DNA of 22,427 nt from a bacterium (GCA_024231375.1 JAAEQP010000270.1:1-22427), one strand, 5' to 3'. Numbered from the stretch's first letter, positions 8,375 to 16,796 are shown. Translations and numbers: made by a program. The notes: generated by a model from the sequence alone, not told the origin.

Positions 8375-8686
8375 TGTGTGGTCCTCCCCGATGTGTGGAA
8401 ATGCACCCCATCCTCATCAGCCCCAAACGCCGTATTAGTGTATTCCGTGTGGATGCAACCGTCAAGTGTTCGCGTCGCAACGGTTCCAGCACGGATGCGG
8501 CAGATGCGATGCGCCTGTCAGGCCTTGCCCCTGTTGGCGAGTCCATGATAGCGTGTCGGCTGTGGCTGCGCGCCGCTGGCCAAATCGGCCGGCGGCCTGG
8601 AACGCTGCGGACCAGATCTATTGGCAAAGCCTTGTACACACCCCATGGTCTGCATGCCGGACGCACCGGAGAGGAACACACTGTTC
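8375..8686. other. Divergent intergenic region
   Basis: This is 312 bp between the divergently transcribed PHP and propeller genes. It holds a strong minus-strand promoter at 8437-8465. I see no convincing plus-strand promoter; the best -10-like hexamer, TGATAG, has poor partners. No repeat or RNA gene is visible. An in-frame TTG at 8621 could extend the propeller protein, but I rejected it because it would precede the signal peptide. Confidence 0.5.
8437..8465 (-). promoter_or_regulatory. Sigma70-type promoter for the PHP gene
   Basis: On the minus strand TTGACG (plus 8460-8465), a 17-bp spacer, and TACACT (plus 8437-8442). The -10 box lies 62 nt before the ATG at 8374. Near-consensus -35 and exact spacing. 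Confidence 0.55.
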
Positions 8687-10072
8687 ATGAATACGGCCAA
8701 GTCTTTCTCCCTATCGATATTGATTGTGTTCGTACTGTCCTGGGCCTTGACGTGCGCGGCCGACCTTCAGGTTGCGAAGGTCGGCGACAGCGTCGTGGAC
8801 ACCAAGGCCTTGACCATTAAGGGCGGCTTCGGGCAATGCATTAACGGAAAGTCATTCCAACAGAGCGCCATGGTGACGCATCGTGGCTACCAGTACGCCA
8901 CCTACTACGATGCGGACCGGTGGGTGTGTGTCGCCCGGCGTAAGTTGCCCGGGGATGCATGGGAAGTCTTGCGGTTCACGGATTATCACTTCAAGAGCAA
9001 CGACGCCCACAACGTGATCTCAATGGGCATTTGCCCCAGTGATGGGACGATCCATCTGGCCTTTGACCATCACGGCCATCCGCTGCATTACCGTGCATCC
9101 AGGCCTGGCGTCGCCACCACGCCGAAAGACACCGTGTGGGACGCGTCGATCTTTGGACCGGTTGTATCCGAACTGGAGCAGGGCGAACCGATCAGAATCA
9201 CCTATCCGCGGTTCTGGCCGACGCCTGACGGCACACTTCAGTTCTGCTACCGGCAGGGCGGCTCAGGCAACGGTGCCCGGATGCTGGTCGACTACGATCC
9301 CGTGCAGGGAGTCTGGATGAACACGCGCCAGATTGATTCCGGCAAGGGCACATGGAAGACGAGCGATTCCCGTTGCTCGTATCCGAACGGGTATGGGTAC
9401 GGACCTCTCGGCAAACTCCACACCACATGGGTGTGGCGGGAAGGTCCGCAGACAGCGAATCACGACCTTGTGTACGTCTACAGCGAGGACGGAGGCGTGT
9501 CGTGGAAGAACAACAGTGGCAAAACGCTCACGGAGCCGGCACGGGTGGACACGCCTGGGATCACGGCGGTTTCTATCCCGGAAGGGCTTGGATTGATGAA
9601 CACCCACGGGCAGGCTGTGGATTCCCAAGGCCGTATCCATGTGGTGGTTTGGCACTGCACGCTCGAGACCATCAAAGAAGCCGGGAGCGTTCCAGAAGAG
9701 CATCGCTGGGGACCGCCAGGGGCGCAGCGGCGTCACCATTACTGGCGCAATCTGCAAGGCGAGTGGCAGCATCGTGAGCTTCCCGGAGGCTACGGCAATC
9801 GGCCCAAGATTCTGATGGACGAAGCCGACAACGCCTACGTTGTCTATTGCGAAGACGAAGAGCTTCACATCGCGGGAGCAACGACGGCATCCGAATGGAC
9901 CGACTGGCGGATTGTCCATGTCGATGAGGGGCCATTCATGAGCGAGATGGTGCCCGACACGGCGCGTTGGCAGGCTGACGGCGTCTTGTCGGTCATGGTT
10001 CAAGGGCCTCCCGACAAGCCGCACGCGCCGACCCCGCTACGGGTGCTGGATTTCTCGGTCGAGGCGCGCTAA
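8687..10072 (+). CDS. Secreted BNR-repeat beta-propeller protein, possible polysaccharide lyase or glycan-binding protein
   Basis: The chosen ATG gives 461 residues starting with a signal peptide (MNTAKSFSLS, then a hydrophobic core ending LTCAA). GGAGAGG at 8668-8674 precedes it with a slightly long 12-nt gap. The mature part has propeller-type features: repeated strand and Asp-containing turns (PSDGTIHLAFDHHGHPLHYR, PTPDGTLQFCYRQG, YSEDGGVSWKNN, VDSQGRIHVVVWH, DEADNAYVVYCEDEELHIA). These fit the BNR_4 type of repeat protein. From family knowledge, BNR_4-like propellers include ulvan lyases (PL24/PL25-type) as well as uncharacterised sialidase-like proteins. I cannot identify catalytic residues, so the enzymatic role is open. 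It stands as a single gene, divergent from the PHP gene and convergent with the FAD oxidoreductase. Confidence 0.83.
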   Translation: MNTAKSFSLSILIVFVLSWALTCAADLQVAKVGDSVVDTKALTIKGGFGQCINGKSFQQSAMVTHRGYQYATYYDADRWVCVARRKLPGDAWEVLRFTDYHFKSNDAHNVISMGICPSDGTIHLAFDHHGHPLHYRASRPGVATTPKDTVWDASIFGPVVSELEQGEPIRITYPRFWPTPDGTLQFCYRQGGSGNGARMLVDYDPVQGVWMNTRQIDSGKGTWKTSDSRCSYPNGYGYGPLGKLHTTWVWREGPQTANHDLVYVYSEDGGVSWKNNSGKTLTEPARVDTPGITAVSIPEGLGLMNTHGQAVDSQGRIHVVVWHCTLETIKEAGSVPEEHRWGPPGAQRRHHYWRNLQGEWQHRELPGGYGNRPKILMDEADNAYVVYCEDEELHIAGATTASEWTDWRIVHVDEGPFMSEMVPDTARWQADGVLSVMVQGPPDKPHAPTPLRVLDFSVEAR

Positions 10073-10096
10073 AGGCGTGTCTATCGGGGGCAGGCC

Positions 10097-10129
10097 GCGA
10101 AAATGTATGGGACAGTCCCGACTTTTCGC
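10097..10129. repeat. Short REP-like palindrome between convergent genes, probable terminator
   Basis: The hairpin has an outer stem GCGAAAA (10097-10103) with TTTTCGC (10123-10129) and an inner stem GGGAC (10109-10113) with GTCCC (10115-10119). It fills the 57-bp gap between the convergent propeller and FAD genes, ending directly at the FAD stop codon, so it could act as a bidirectional terminator. Both stems recur in the longer palindrome at 16394-16468, which marks it as a dispersed repeat. Confidence 0.7.
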
Positions 10130-13100
10130 TCAAAGTCCGAGCCATCCTTCGGGTCGTGTGGATTCACCGGGATCCAGTTTGAGCACGGCGCGTGCATGGC
10201 GGGCGTAGACGCCGCGAAGGTCCTTGGCATAGACCTCCAGTACGTTGCGCCCAACGTTCTCCCAATCCCCGCAACGATAGAGCACCCGGGCCATGATGAG
10301 ATTCCGGACCCCGTTGCGACCGCGGGTGACTCCGGTGGCCTTGGCCTCGTCCGTGGCTGCCCTCTCAGCTTCGCCACAGCGTTTGAGCAGTTGGCCCAGA
10401 GGTTCCGTCGCGGTGGAGTCGCCCAGTTGTTCGAGCGCTTCGCAGACGGCGCGATAGTGGCTGAACTTGTCGCTGTCCTTGTCGGTTCCGAGCAGTCGGA
10501 GTTTGTCGAGAACGATGGGCGTCGCCCGGCGGTCCCTGGTGCGTCCCAAGGCGATGATGTAGCTGTCGAGCCATGTCACGCCGGGAAAATAGACGTCGAT
10601 GTTCTCGGCATCGTACTTCTCCGTGCTTGCCACGACCTCGGCCAGCGTGTCGAACCCGGCCGGGTCCCCCATTACTCCCAGGACGTGGGCACATCGTAGT
10701 TTGCCTTCAGGCGTCGATGCCGATGCGTAGGCTTCGCGAAGGAGCGCGGCCGCGCGGTCCCACGATGCCATGATGACGGCGAGCCCCGTGTAGTCGGTGC
10801 CGACGAGATGCTGGACCGCGTCGCGTACGGCTTGGTCCGGCAGAGGGAAGGAATCCTGATGGGCGGGTACCTCAGGCGTCAGGCACTTGATGGCGACCAA
10901 GTGCTCCTGGAGTTTCCGCACATCAACCGATCGGGTCTTGCCGTTCATGCGCGCGGCGCTGGCCGCGGCACACCCGGCCGCGTAGCCGAGGTTCTGCATA
11001 CAGGGCTGCATGCGGATGGAAGGCGTTGCGTCTCGATGAGCGCTCACGGCCAGTCCCGTCACGAGGATGCCATCCAGTCCTTTGGGCAACAGGCACCGGT
11101 AGGGCGTGTAGGCAATGCCGCCGTAGTAATTGTTGATGAGGTAGTACGGGTGGATGGTGAATCCGTGCGAATCCAGACGACCTCCCTGACTGATGCCGAC
11201 GGTATCGGGGAAGGTGCGACGATTGATGATGTCGAGCGGAGTGAGCACGTAGTCGCCCAGCACGCGCCTGCGTTCACGCGTGTCGATGAGTTGGCCGAGG
11301 TCCCACTCGCCCTCGTAGCGGCGTTTGGCGGCTGCATAGACGCTACGCACGTCGATCAGATCGGTCTCGTCCACGTAGGTCCAGTCGGTGTTGATGTAGC
11401 TGGCGCCGGGGTCGCTCTGGGGCAGGCCGGTGCCTTGCATGGCCACCGTCTCGGCGCCGATGTACATGGATTCGGCCCCGGCCGCGATGGCCACATCGCC
11501 GTTGCCCGTGCCATCGACAACGGTCTTGGCAAGCACGACGCCGCGCCCTTGAGGCGTTGCCACGACAACGCCTTTGACGACGCCCTTGTCGACGAACGCG
11601 CCACAGGCAAGGGCCCCGAACCAGATGTCGCCACCGGCCTTGCGAATCTCGCGCCGCCACCATTCCTTCTTGCCTTCCACGTAGGAAGGTGAACCGAGTT
11701 CGGCAATGCCCGTCTCCGCCTCGACGGTGAATCCTTCTCGGTACCCCGCGCAGTAGACGCCGATGAGCCCAGTAGTGCCGACGCCGCCCAGGTCCGTGAG
11801 GTATTCCAGCACCAGGGTCCGTGCGCCGGACCGTGCCGCGCCGATGGCAGCGGGCGCGCCGCTGGTTCCGCCCCCTGCGACTACCACGTCGTATTCGCCG
11901 AAGACCGGAAGGCTCCGAGCTTCCGCCCGCACGTGTGTGCGGTGCGTTTCCATGGGGCGCAATCCCCGTAGCGGCTCACGCGTGTCCCCCGCCGCTATGG
12001 CGGGTCCCGTTGAGCCGGCGAGCCGGACCGCTCCGGCATGGGTGGTAGTGGCGGCTTCCTTCGCGGCAGCCTTGCCGATACGAATGCCTGTCCGCATGAG
12101 CGCGATGGGGCGAACGAGATCGACGGCCGCCTCGCGGGAGATGTTTGCGCAGGCTCCGAGCACGTAGATGCGGTCGATGCCGCCCGGCCGGAACACGTCG
12201 AGGTCAATGGAGGCCGCTCCAGGCCAACGATTGTCGGAAGAAGCTACGCCATGCATGGGGTCGGGCGGCACTTGCCAGATGGTTTCGGAGTACATCAGTC
12301 CCTTGGCGTGATACGTGCGGTCGCGGGCGATCTGTTCGGCTTCGGCGAAGGACGCGTAGGACGCGTCCGGCATGGGTATCGCCAACTTGTACCGGAGCAA
12401 CTCGGAGAACTCGGTCAGCATGGCCTCGTTCACGGCACGAACCGTCTGGGTGAATCCCCCACCCGATCCGAACGCGGCGGCCTGGCGGCCCCCGAGCGGA
12501 CTCTCCAGCGGGATGATCGTGTGACCCATGTCCGGGCCTGTAAGGGGCGAACCGCCTCCGACGATCCGCCGGAAAGTCTGTGGACCCGCGGGATAGGGAC
12601 GGAAACGCGCGCCTGCCGAACGAGCCAGCCAAGCGCGGTCGGTCGCGTCGATGATGACCTTAGCCTTCACAGCCTGACGCCCTGCCCGGTTCACAATCTC
12701 CACTCCCGCGGGGGTCCCTGATTCGTCGGTGAGCACGCTAGTGGCGTAGCAGCCATAGAGGAACTCGACGCCGGCTTTGCGCAAGGCGTCTTCGAGCACC
12801 CGCTTGATGTGCAATGGCGGCAGCACCACAGGATTGTGCGGGGCCGCATCACCCTCAATGTCCCGAGCATGAACCTGAATCTCACCCAGCAGCATGCGCT
12901 CGGCCCGCGCGCCTTTCGTGATGTGGAACTGCACGTAGCGGGCCCGCACCTCGACCGGGGCGCGGATGGCGAGGGCCTTGTCGATCCAGTTGCCCCTGCC
13001 GATCTGCGCGTTGCGGACGTGAGCCTGTTCGGTCCAGGTGGCGCCGTCGTCCCCGGTGGAGACTGTGATCGTGTCCACTTCGAAGGTGTCGTCCGACTGG

Positions 13101-13633
13101 AAGAACATGACGCGGACCTCTTCCAAGTCCTTGGCTTCGCCCAGGTCCGCGGTGATTGATACGTCGCCGTTGTACTGAACGCTCTGCGTGAAGGCGGTGC
13201 CCCAGCGTCCGTCGGTCAGCATGGCGGGCGGATCGGTGTCGACGTGCTTGTCCATCGATGGCAGGTCCGCCACGTACGCAAGGGGGACGCCGCGGGTTCG
13301 ATTGGGTTCAATCAGAAGCTGTTCCTCAAATGACGACTCGGGTGTCTCGCCCGATTCGAGCCAGAGCCGGAGAGGCGCACACATGTCCGCACCCAAGTAA
13401 GGACGGGGCGTCGCGAGGAACACCGTGGCGCCGGATTCCGCCGCGGCCACAGCCGCGGCTACTGCACCGGTACCACCGCCCACGACGGCTACGTCGGCTT
13501 CGTAGACGAGAGGCAGTTCTCTGGCGGTTTCGTTGACAACAGGGGCTGCGTGCGCCGTGAACGAGTACGCACTCGCGAGCCAGGCCAGGCACAGAACCAG
13601 AATGCGGGCGCGTCCAGTCGCGGGAAGCGTCAT
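10130..13633 (-). CDS. Exported tandem FAD-dependent oxidoreductase with discoidin-like insert and HEAT-like tail
   Basis: The 1167-residue protein starts at ATG 13633 with an AGGAG site 10 nt upstream and a signal peptide (residues 8-29, ending AHA-A). An in-frame ATG 32 codons upstream lacks a ribosome binding site. The first dinucleotide-binding motif is ADVAVVGGGTGA (about 46-57), followed by PYLGADMCAPLRLW. Residues 128-258 look like a discoidin (F5/8 type C) fold: DGRWGTAFTQ, ITADLGEAKDLEEVRV, STGDDGATW, and ARYVQFHIT ending in GEIQVHA. The first FAD domain resumes at about 270 (IIDATDRAWLARSAGA). A second complete motif, YDVVVAGGGTSGAPAAIGAARSG, starts at 581, with VVDGTGNGDVAIAAGAE later. 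From about residue 1000 to 1140 there are helical HEAT-like repeats. Such proteins are common among secreted enzymes of glycan-degrading bacteria; the substrate is unknown. Confidence 0.88.
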   Translation of the reverse strand: MTLPATGRARILVLCLAWLASAYSFTAHAAPVVNETARELPLVYEADVAVVGGGTGAVAAAVAAAESGATVFLATPRPYLGADMCAPLRLWLESGETPESSFEEQLLIEPNRTRGVPLAYVADLPSMDKHVDTDPPAMLTDGRWGTAFTQSVQYNGDVSITADLGEAKDLEEVRVMFFQSDDTFEVDTITVSTGDDGATWTEQAHVRNAQIGRGNWIDKALAIRAPVEVRARYVQFHITKGARAERMLLGEIQVHARDIEGDAAPHNPVVLPPLHIKRVLEDALRKAGVEFLYGCYATSVLTDESGTPAGVEIVNRAGRQAVKAKVIIDATDRAWLARSAGARFRPYPAGPQTFRRIVGGGSPLTGPDMGHTIIPLESPLGGRQAAAFGSGGGFTQTVRAVNEAMLTEFSELLRYKLAIPMPDASYASFAEAEQIARDRTYHAKGLMYSETIWQVPPDPMHGVASSDNRWPGAASIDLDVFRPGGIDRIYVLGACANISREAAVDLVRPIALMRTGIRIGKAAAKEAATTTHAGAVRLAGSTGPAIAAGDTREPLRGLRPMETHRTHVRAEARSLPVFGEYDVVVAGGGTSGAPAAIGAARSGARTLVLEYLTDLGGVGTTGLIGVYCAGYREGFTVEAETGIAELGSPSYVEGKKEWWRREIRKAGGDIWFGALACGAFVDKGVVKGVVVATPQGRGVVLAKTVVDGTGNGDVAIAAGAESMYIGAETVAMQGTGLPQSDPGASYINTDWTYVDETDLIDVRSVYAAAKRRYEGEWDLGQLIDTRERRRVLGDYVLTPLDIINRRTFPDTVGISQGGRLDSHGFTIHPYYLINNYYGGIAYTPYRCLLPKGLDGILVTGLAVSAHRDATPSIRMQPCMQNLGYAAGCAAASAARMNGKTRSVDVRKLQEHLVAIKCLTPEVPAHQDSFPLPDQAVRDAVQHLVGTDYTGLAVIMASWDRAAALLREAYASASTPEGKLRCAHVLGVMGDPAGFDTLAEVVASTEKYDAENIDVYFPGVTWLDSYIIALGRTRDRRATPIVLDKLRLLGTDKDSDKFSHYRAVCEALEQLGDSTATEPLGQLLKRCGEAERAATDEAKATGVTRGRNGVRNLIMARVLYRCGDWENVGRNVLEVYAKDLRGVYARHARAVLKLDPGESTRPEGWLGL

Positions 13634-13754
13634 GGGGAAAGGTCTCCTGTTGCGCGATCGGTCAATCGCTGGCTCTGGAGAGGCGGTATGTGGGCCTCGC
13701 ATGCAGCGCTCATGGTTTCTTGGCTGCATTTGACCGCAATCCGGGGCCGAACGT

Positions 13755-14151
13755 CAAACGGTCGCGAGGACAAATGCTCGGCGCTCCTCAGTTCTGGAAT
13801 CGAACACAATGCGCGGAGGTTGAAGGCCCGCCTGCGGCGGGTGAGCCACAAGAACCCAATGTGATCCCGACAGGCCTTCCCCAGCTTGCGCGTCGAGCGA
13901 ATCCGCTCGTAGTAGCCGTACGGCCACACCTTGAGCAACAACCCCGCCGCATACGCCGGACGCCCTCGCTCGCCCGGCGCCCACGTAATCCCCAGTTCCG
14001 CCAGGTCCAGCGCATCTACGAATTCGCGGATGAACCGCGCAGGATGGCTCGGCGATACCCAATCCTCAAGCGAAGGTGGCAGCAGAAACTCCTGGCCATA
14101 ATCCACACATCTATCAGGCGTCCCATCATTGATACTCCATACAGACCTCAC
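13755..14151 (-). pseudogene. Decayed IS1182-type transposase, N-terminal remnant
   Basis: From ATG 14151 the minus strand encodes about 105 residues typical of the DUF772 N-terminal domain of IS1182-family transposases: QEFLLPPSLEDWVSPSHPARF, FVDALDLAELGI, RGRPAYAAGLLLKVWPYGYYERIRSTRKL and RDHIGFLWLT. After WLT the expected P-D-H-N-T-L-W-R-F-type segment is gone. Short echoes in other frames (RFQN, then EERRAFVLATV) suggest frameshifts down to about 13755. The original frame runs on into the FAD gene's 5' end with unrelated residues. No catalytic DDE part or terminal inverted repeat is visible, so it is not functional. A CCCGCC-TGC-GGCGGG palindrome (13827-13841) lies exactly where the reading frame stops resembling the family. 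Confidence 0.72.
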
Positions 14152-14351
14152 TCATCTCACACACAGAGAATGCAAAATCATAGCCATAGTGCTCTACTAC
14201 GAATTTTGGACAGTCTGGGAAGCAGAGCCCTACCGCGGCTCTACTTCGCATGTACGCCGCCGTAGGGTGCGTCGAGCAACGGCCCGCGGCCACGACGAGC
14301 ACGCAGGTCACGCGAACACCGAAGGTGTCCACTCTTCACGCCAAACACCTA

Positions 14352-14360
14352 TGCTATACT
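14352..14360 (+). promoter_or_regulatory. Extended -10 promoter element for the lipase-like gene
   Basis: TGCTATACT carries the extended TG and a TATACT hexamer at 14355-14360, 41 nt before ATG 14402. The -35 region (near 14332-14340) is weak. The motif matches the layout of TGCTATTCT at 1171-1179. Confidence 0.45.
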
Positions 14361-14401
14361 GGCCCGCCTGGGTTTCTTCGCCGATGGTGGGAGGTGGAAC
14401 G

Positions 14402-16264
14402 ATGGGTGCACTGGGGGTAGTGCTGGCGTTGACCGCGTGGTCCCTGACCGGGTCCGGCAACGCCGTCGACATACAGAAAGCCGTGCGCGACACCGTCACG
14501 GCCGGACCCGCCACGTCCCTCGACATTCACCGGGAAGTCACCGAAGCATTGGGCCAACGCGCGGTGTCAGAATCCGGCGTGGTGGTCACCGGCCGCAACG
14601 TGCGCGTCCGCGATGTGGACCCCGTCCTCGTCGAGCGCGAACTCGTCAGCGGCGCAACTGTCGACCGCTGTTTCGAGGTAAACGGTCACGGCCCTGAGCC
14701 CATGACCGTCCTGGTGCCCGACGACACGCCCAATGCCGAGGTCGAGGTCTACCGCCGGGCCTCGCGCGGCCTCTACGTCCAACCCAAAGAACGCCCCAAA
14801 CGCGTCGATGGCTTCCTCATGTTCAAGGCAAGCCATCCCGGCGCCTACATCACGCGCACCCCGGACGCCCACTCCTACCCCACCGCGGACCCTGCTGAAA
14901 CCTTGAAACAGGCGGATTCCGAGCCCGAACCGCCCGAAACGTGGGACTTCTACCGCGTCGAACCCGACCTTGTCGACGGTCCCATTCCCGTCATCCTGAT
15001 ACATGGCCTCGGCGCGGGGCGCTGGGGCGACATCATGCACTGGGCCGCCCATAGTCCCGATGCGGCCAATTTCCGCCAGAGCTTCCAATTGTGGAACTAC
15101 CAGCACCCCCCGGAAAACGTGGGAGCACCCGTCGGATTCAGCCCCGAATACGACGGTTTCGAGGAAAGCATCGCCGCCACTCTCGACCGCTACATCCGAA
15201 ACGCCGAGGAATTCGGCGTCAAGACCGACGATACCGTCTACCACTTCCCCGAAGGCCCCTTCTGTATGGTCACTCACAGTCTCGGGGCCTTGAAGTCACG
15301 CGCCTTCATGGTGAACTTCCCAGACCAGGCCGAACGCGTCCTCGCGGTCGCCAGCATCGCCGGCACCCACACCGGAAGTCCATGGGCCACGCCCCAATGG
15401 ACCCGCCACACAGTCAACCGAATCGGCATTTCTCTACCCACCAACCTGAACCTGGTGTTCCGAGGCATTCTGGCCGAACTGGTACTGCGCGCCTACCTTA
15501 GCGTCCAACGCCAGGGCGACCTCGACTCGGCATGGGGCGATTTCGACGCCATGAGCGGCTACGGCGGACTCCCGACCGCCACGTTCAAGGCGTGGACCCT
15601 CTTCTACGGATTCCAGACCCTCACCATCTCCCCCCGCGACGCCAACCAGACCGACGCCCGGTACCTCATCGGCATCGACGACAACTCCTTTGAACCCAAA
15701 TGGCCCCTGAAAGCCTATTGCGGCGGTATGGAGCACGTCATGCCCGCCTCCCGCGGCGACCTCTATCTGGACAGGTTCTTCCTCTACGGCGGTTACATCG
15801 ACACGCCACGCGACTGGTTCAACCTGGTCCAGGCCGAAACCAAACGCACCCAGCCCAGCGTCAAAGACCCCTTCATGGGCGGCCTAGAGAACTTCGCCCT
15901 ACATCTTGTCCAACTGATGATGGGGCAAGTCGCCTCGGCCGGGTCCGACGCGCCCCTCGGCGCCTACGCCTGCGGCGATGGATTCGTTCCGCTCCAGAGT
16001 CAACTGTGCCTGGACGGCGCCGAGTCCGAGTTGATTTACGAAACCACATCGGTCGACGGATGGGAGTACGCCAAACTCCCCTACCGTCCCCGGATGGACG
16101 TGATTGAGGCCCACACGCTCGCGAACCCCGATCGCATCCGCCTGCTGCGGGGATGGACCCACCTGGACACCGTCACCGGCCGGTACAACGGCGACACCGG
16201 CCACAGCGAACTGTTTTCCATGGTGTCGGCCGACTTGTTGAGCGTCTTGCCGAAGCAACCATGA
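14402..16264 (+). CDS. Exported alpha/beta-hydrolase, lipase-like
   Basis: The ATG at 14402 follows GGGAGG (14389-14394) by 7 nt and starts a signal peptide (MGALGVVLALTAWSL, ending near GNA), giving 620 residues. Upstream in-frame codons back to 14129 have no such signals. Hydrolase hallmarks: VILIHGLGAGRW (oxyanion-type HGLG, H201), CMVTHSLGALKSR with the nucleophile S293 in a T-H-S-L-G elbow, GDGFVP with D526 as the likely acid, and DTGHSELF with H601 as the likely base. That order (Ser, Asp, His) is complete. About 190 residues precede the hydrolase core and may form a separate beta-rich domain. The fold is closest to triacylglycerol-lipase or PGAP1-like hydrolases. The substrate is probably an ester, but this is inferred. 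It is monocistronic, with a hairpin 57 bp after the stop. Confidence 0.8.
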   Translation: MGALGVVLALTAWSLTGSGNAVDIQKAVRDTVTAGPATSLDIHREVTEALGQRAVSESGVVVTGRNVRVRDVDPVLVERELVSGATVDRCFEVNGHGPEPMTVLVPDDTPNAEVEVYRRASRGLYVQPKERPKRVDGFLMFKASHPGAYITRTPDAHSYPTADPAETLKQADSEPEPPETWDFYRVEPDLVDGPIPVILIHGLGAGRWGDIMHWAAHSPDAANFRQSFQLWNYQHPPENVGAPVGFSPEYDGFEESIAATLDRYIRNAEEFGVKTDDTVYHFPEGPFCMVTHSLGALKSRAFMVNFPDQAERVLAVASIAGTHTGSPWATPQWTRHTVNRIGISLPTNLNLVFRGILAELVLRAYLSVQRQGDLDSAWGDFDAMSGYGGLPTATFKAWTLFYGFQTLTISPRDANQTDARYLIGIDDNSFEPKWPLKAYCGGMEHVMPASRGDLYLDRFFLYGGYIDTPRDWFNLVQAETKRTQPSVKDPFMGGLENFALHLVQLMMGQVASAGSDAPLGAYACGDGFVPLQSQLCLDGAESELIYETTSVDGWEYAKLPYRPRMDVIEAHTLANPDRIRLLRGWTHLDTVTGRYNGDTGHSELFSMVSADLLSVLPKQP

Positions 16265-16320
16265 ACCGCGCGCGGACTGCAGAGGAGTTCGAGGCAGAAC
16301 TCGCCCTCCAACAAGTGTGC

Positions 16321-16344
16321 CACCCACAAACTCGTTTGTGGGTG
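16321..16344 (+). terminator. Terminator-like hairpin after the lipase-like gene
   Basis: A perfect 10-bp stem, CACCCACAAA with TTTGTGGGTG, encloses a CTCG tetraloop. It lies 57 nt beyond the stop at 16264 and is followed only by TCTTC rather than a long T-run. Intrinsic termination is therefore plausible but not certain. Confidence 0.5.
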
Positions 16345-16393
16345 TCTTCAGAATACGAGGCGGAACCGATTTCACATGCACGCATAGGCAGAA

Positions 16394-16468
16394 GCGAAAA
16401 CGCCGGGACTGACCCCAGCGAAGTCCGCCGTAGGCGGACGAAGACGGGTCTGTCCCTGGCCTTTTCGC
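16394..16468. repeat. Long REP-like composite palindrome
   Basis: The outer arms are GCGAAAA (16394-16400) and TTTTCGC (16462-16468). Inside are GGGAC (16405-16409) and GTCCC (16452-16456), and the centre is an independent hairpin GTCCGCC-GTA-GGCGGAC (16423-16439). The whole forms a near-symmetric cruciform or long hairpin. The same outer and inner stems occur at 10097-10129. A related order of parts occurs at 22289-22340. Confidence 0.75.
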
Positions 16469-16572
16469 GGCCTACGCGATCTTCTCAAGTACTTGCGCCT
16501 GATTCACTATCATGCAGCCGCAGTCTGGATCGCGGCGAACGGCGCACTGCGAACCAGCCCCATAACCACGTC

Positions 16573-16648
16573 ATCCCGAGCGAAGTCGAGGGATCTCTTG
16601 TCCCTGCGGCTGTCCTGTGGCGAGAGATCCCTCGACTTCGCTCGGGAT
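16573..16648. repeat. Perfect 26-bp inverted repeat, dispersed REP-type element
   Basis: The 26-nt arm at 16573-16598 is exactly reverse-complementary to 16623-16648, with a 24-nt loop. The arm contains CCCGAGCGAAGTCGAGGGAT. I recognise this type of sequence as a widespread intergenic repeat seen in many bacteria, often mis-translated as short peptides with IPSEVEGSL or IPRLRSG. It probably behaves as a REP-like element. Confidence 0.8.
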
Positions 16649-16774
16649 AACGCAGAGGGACGGTGTCGATGGAAACGGGGAAGTGCCGTTCGGCGAGATC
16701 TTTGACACCCCGCGATTGTAGGGATTGCAACCGCTTTCTCCGCAGAGGCATAATAGGGATAAGGGGGTTGGCGT

Positions 16775-16796
16775 GCCGGTCGAAGTTTCGACCGGC
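16775..16796. repeat. Compact 10-bp inverted repeat
   Basis: GCCGGTCGAA (16775-16784) and TTCGACCGGC (16787-16796) are exact reverse complements separated by GT. A second, smaller hairpin (GGGCGC 16814-16819 with GCGCCC 16829-16834) follows. They lie upstream of the exbB operon and could be repeat remnants or an operator. The sequence alone does not decide. Confidence 0.5.

Noticed and set aside
13827..13841. CCCGCC-TGC-GGCGGG palindrome as an insertion that broke the transposase
   Set aside because: It resembles the REP inner hairpin, but weak transposase-like echoes continue in other frames beyond it, so simple decay explains the break equally well.
14129..14401. N-terminal extension of the lipase-like protein
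   Set aside because: The added 91 residues are arginine/histidine-rich, would overlap the transposase remnant, and would bury a good signal peptide and the extended -10 element.
16261..16650. Possible small gene starting at an ATGA overlap with the lipase-like gene
   Set aside because: The frame passes through the terminator-like hairpin, the REP palindrome and the inverted repeat, and has no ribosome binding site or domain.
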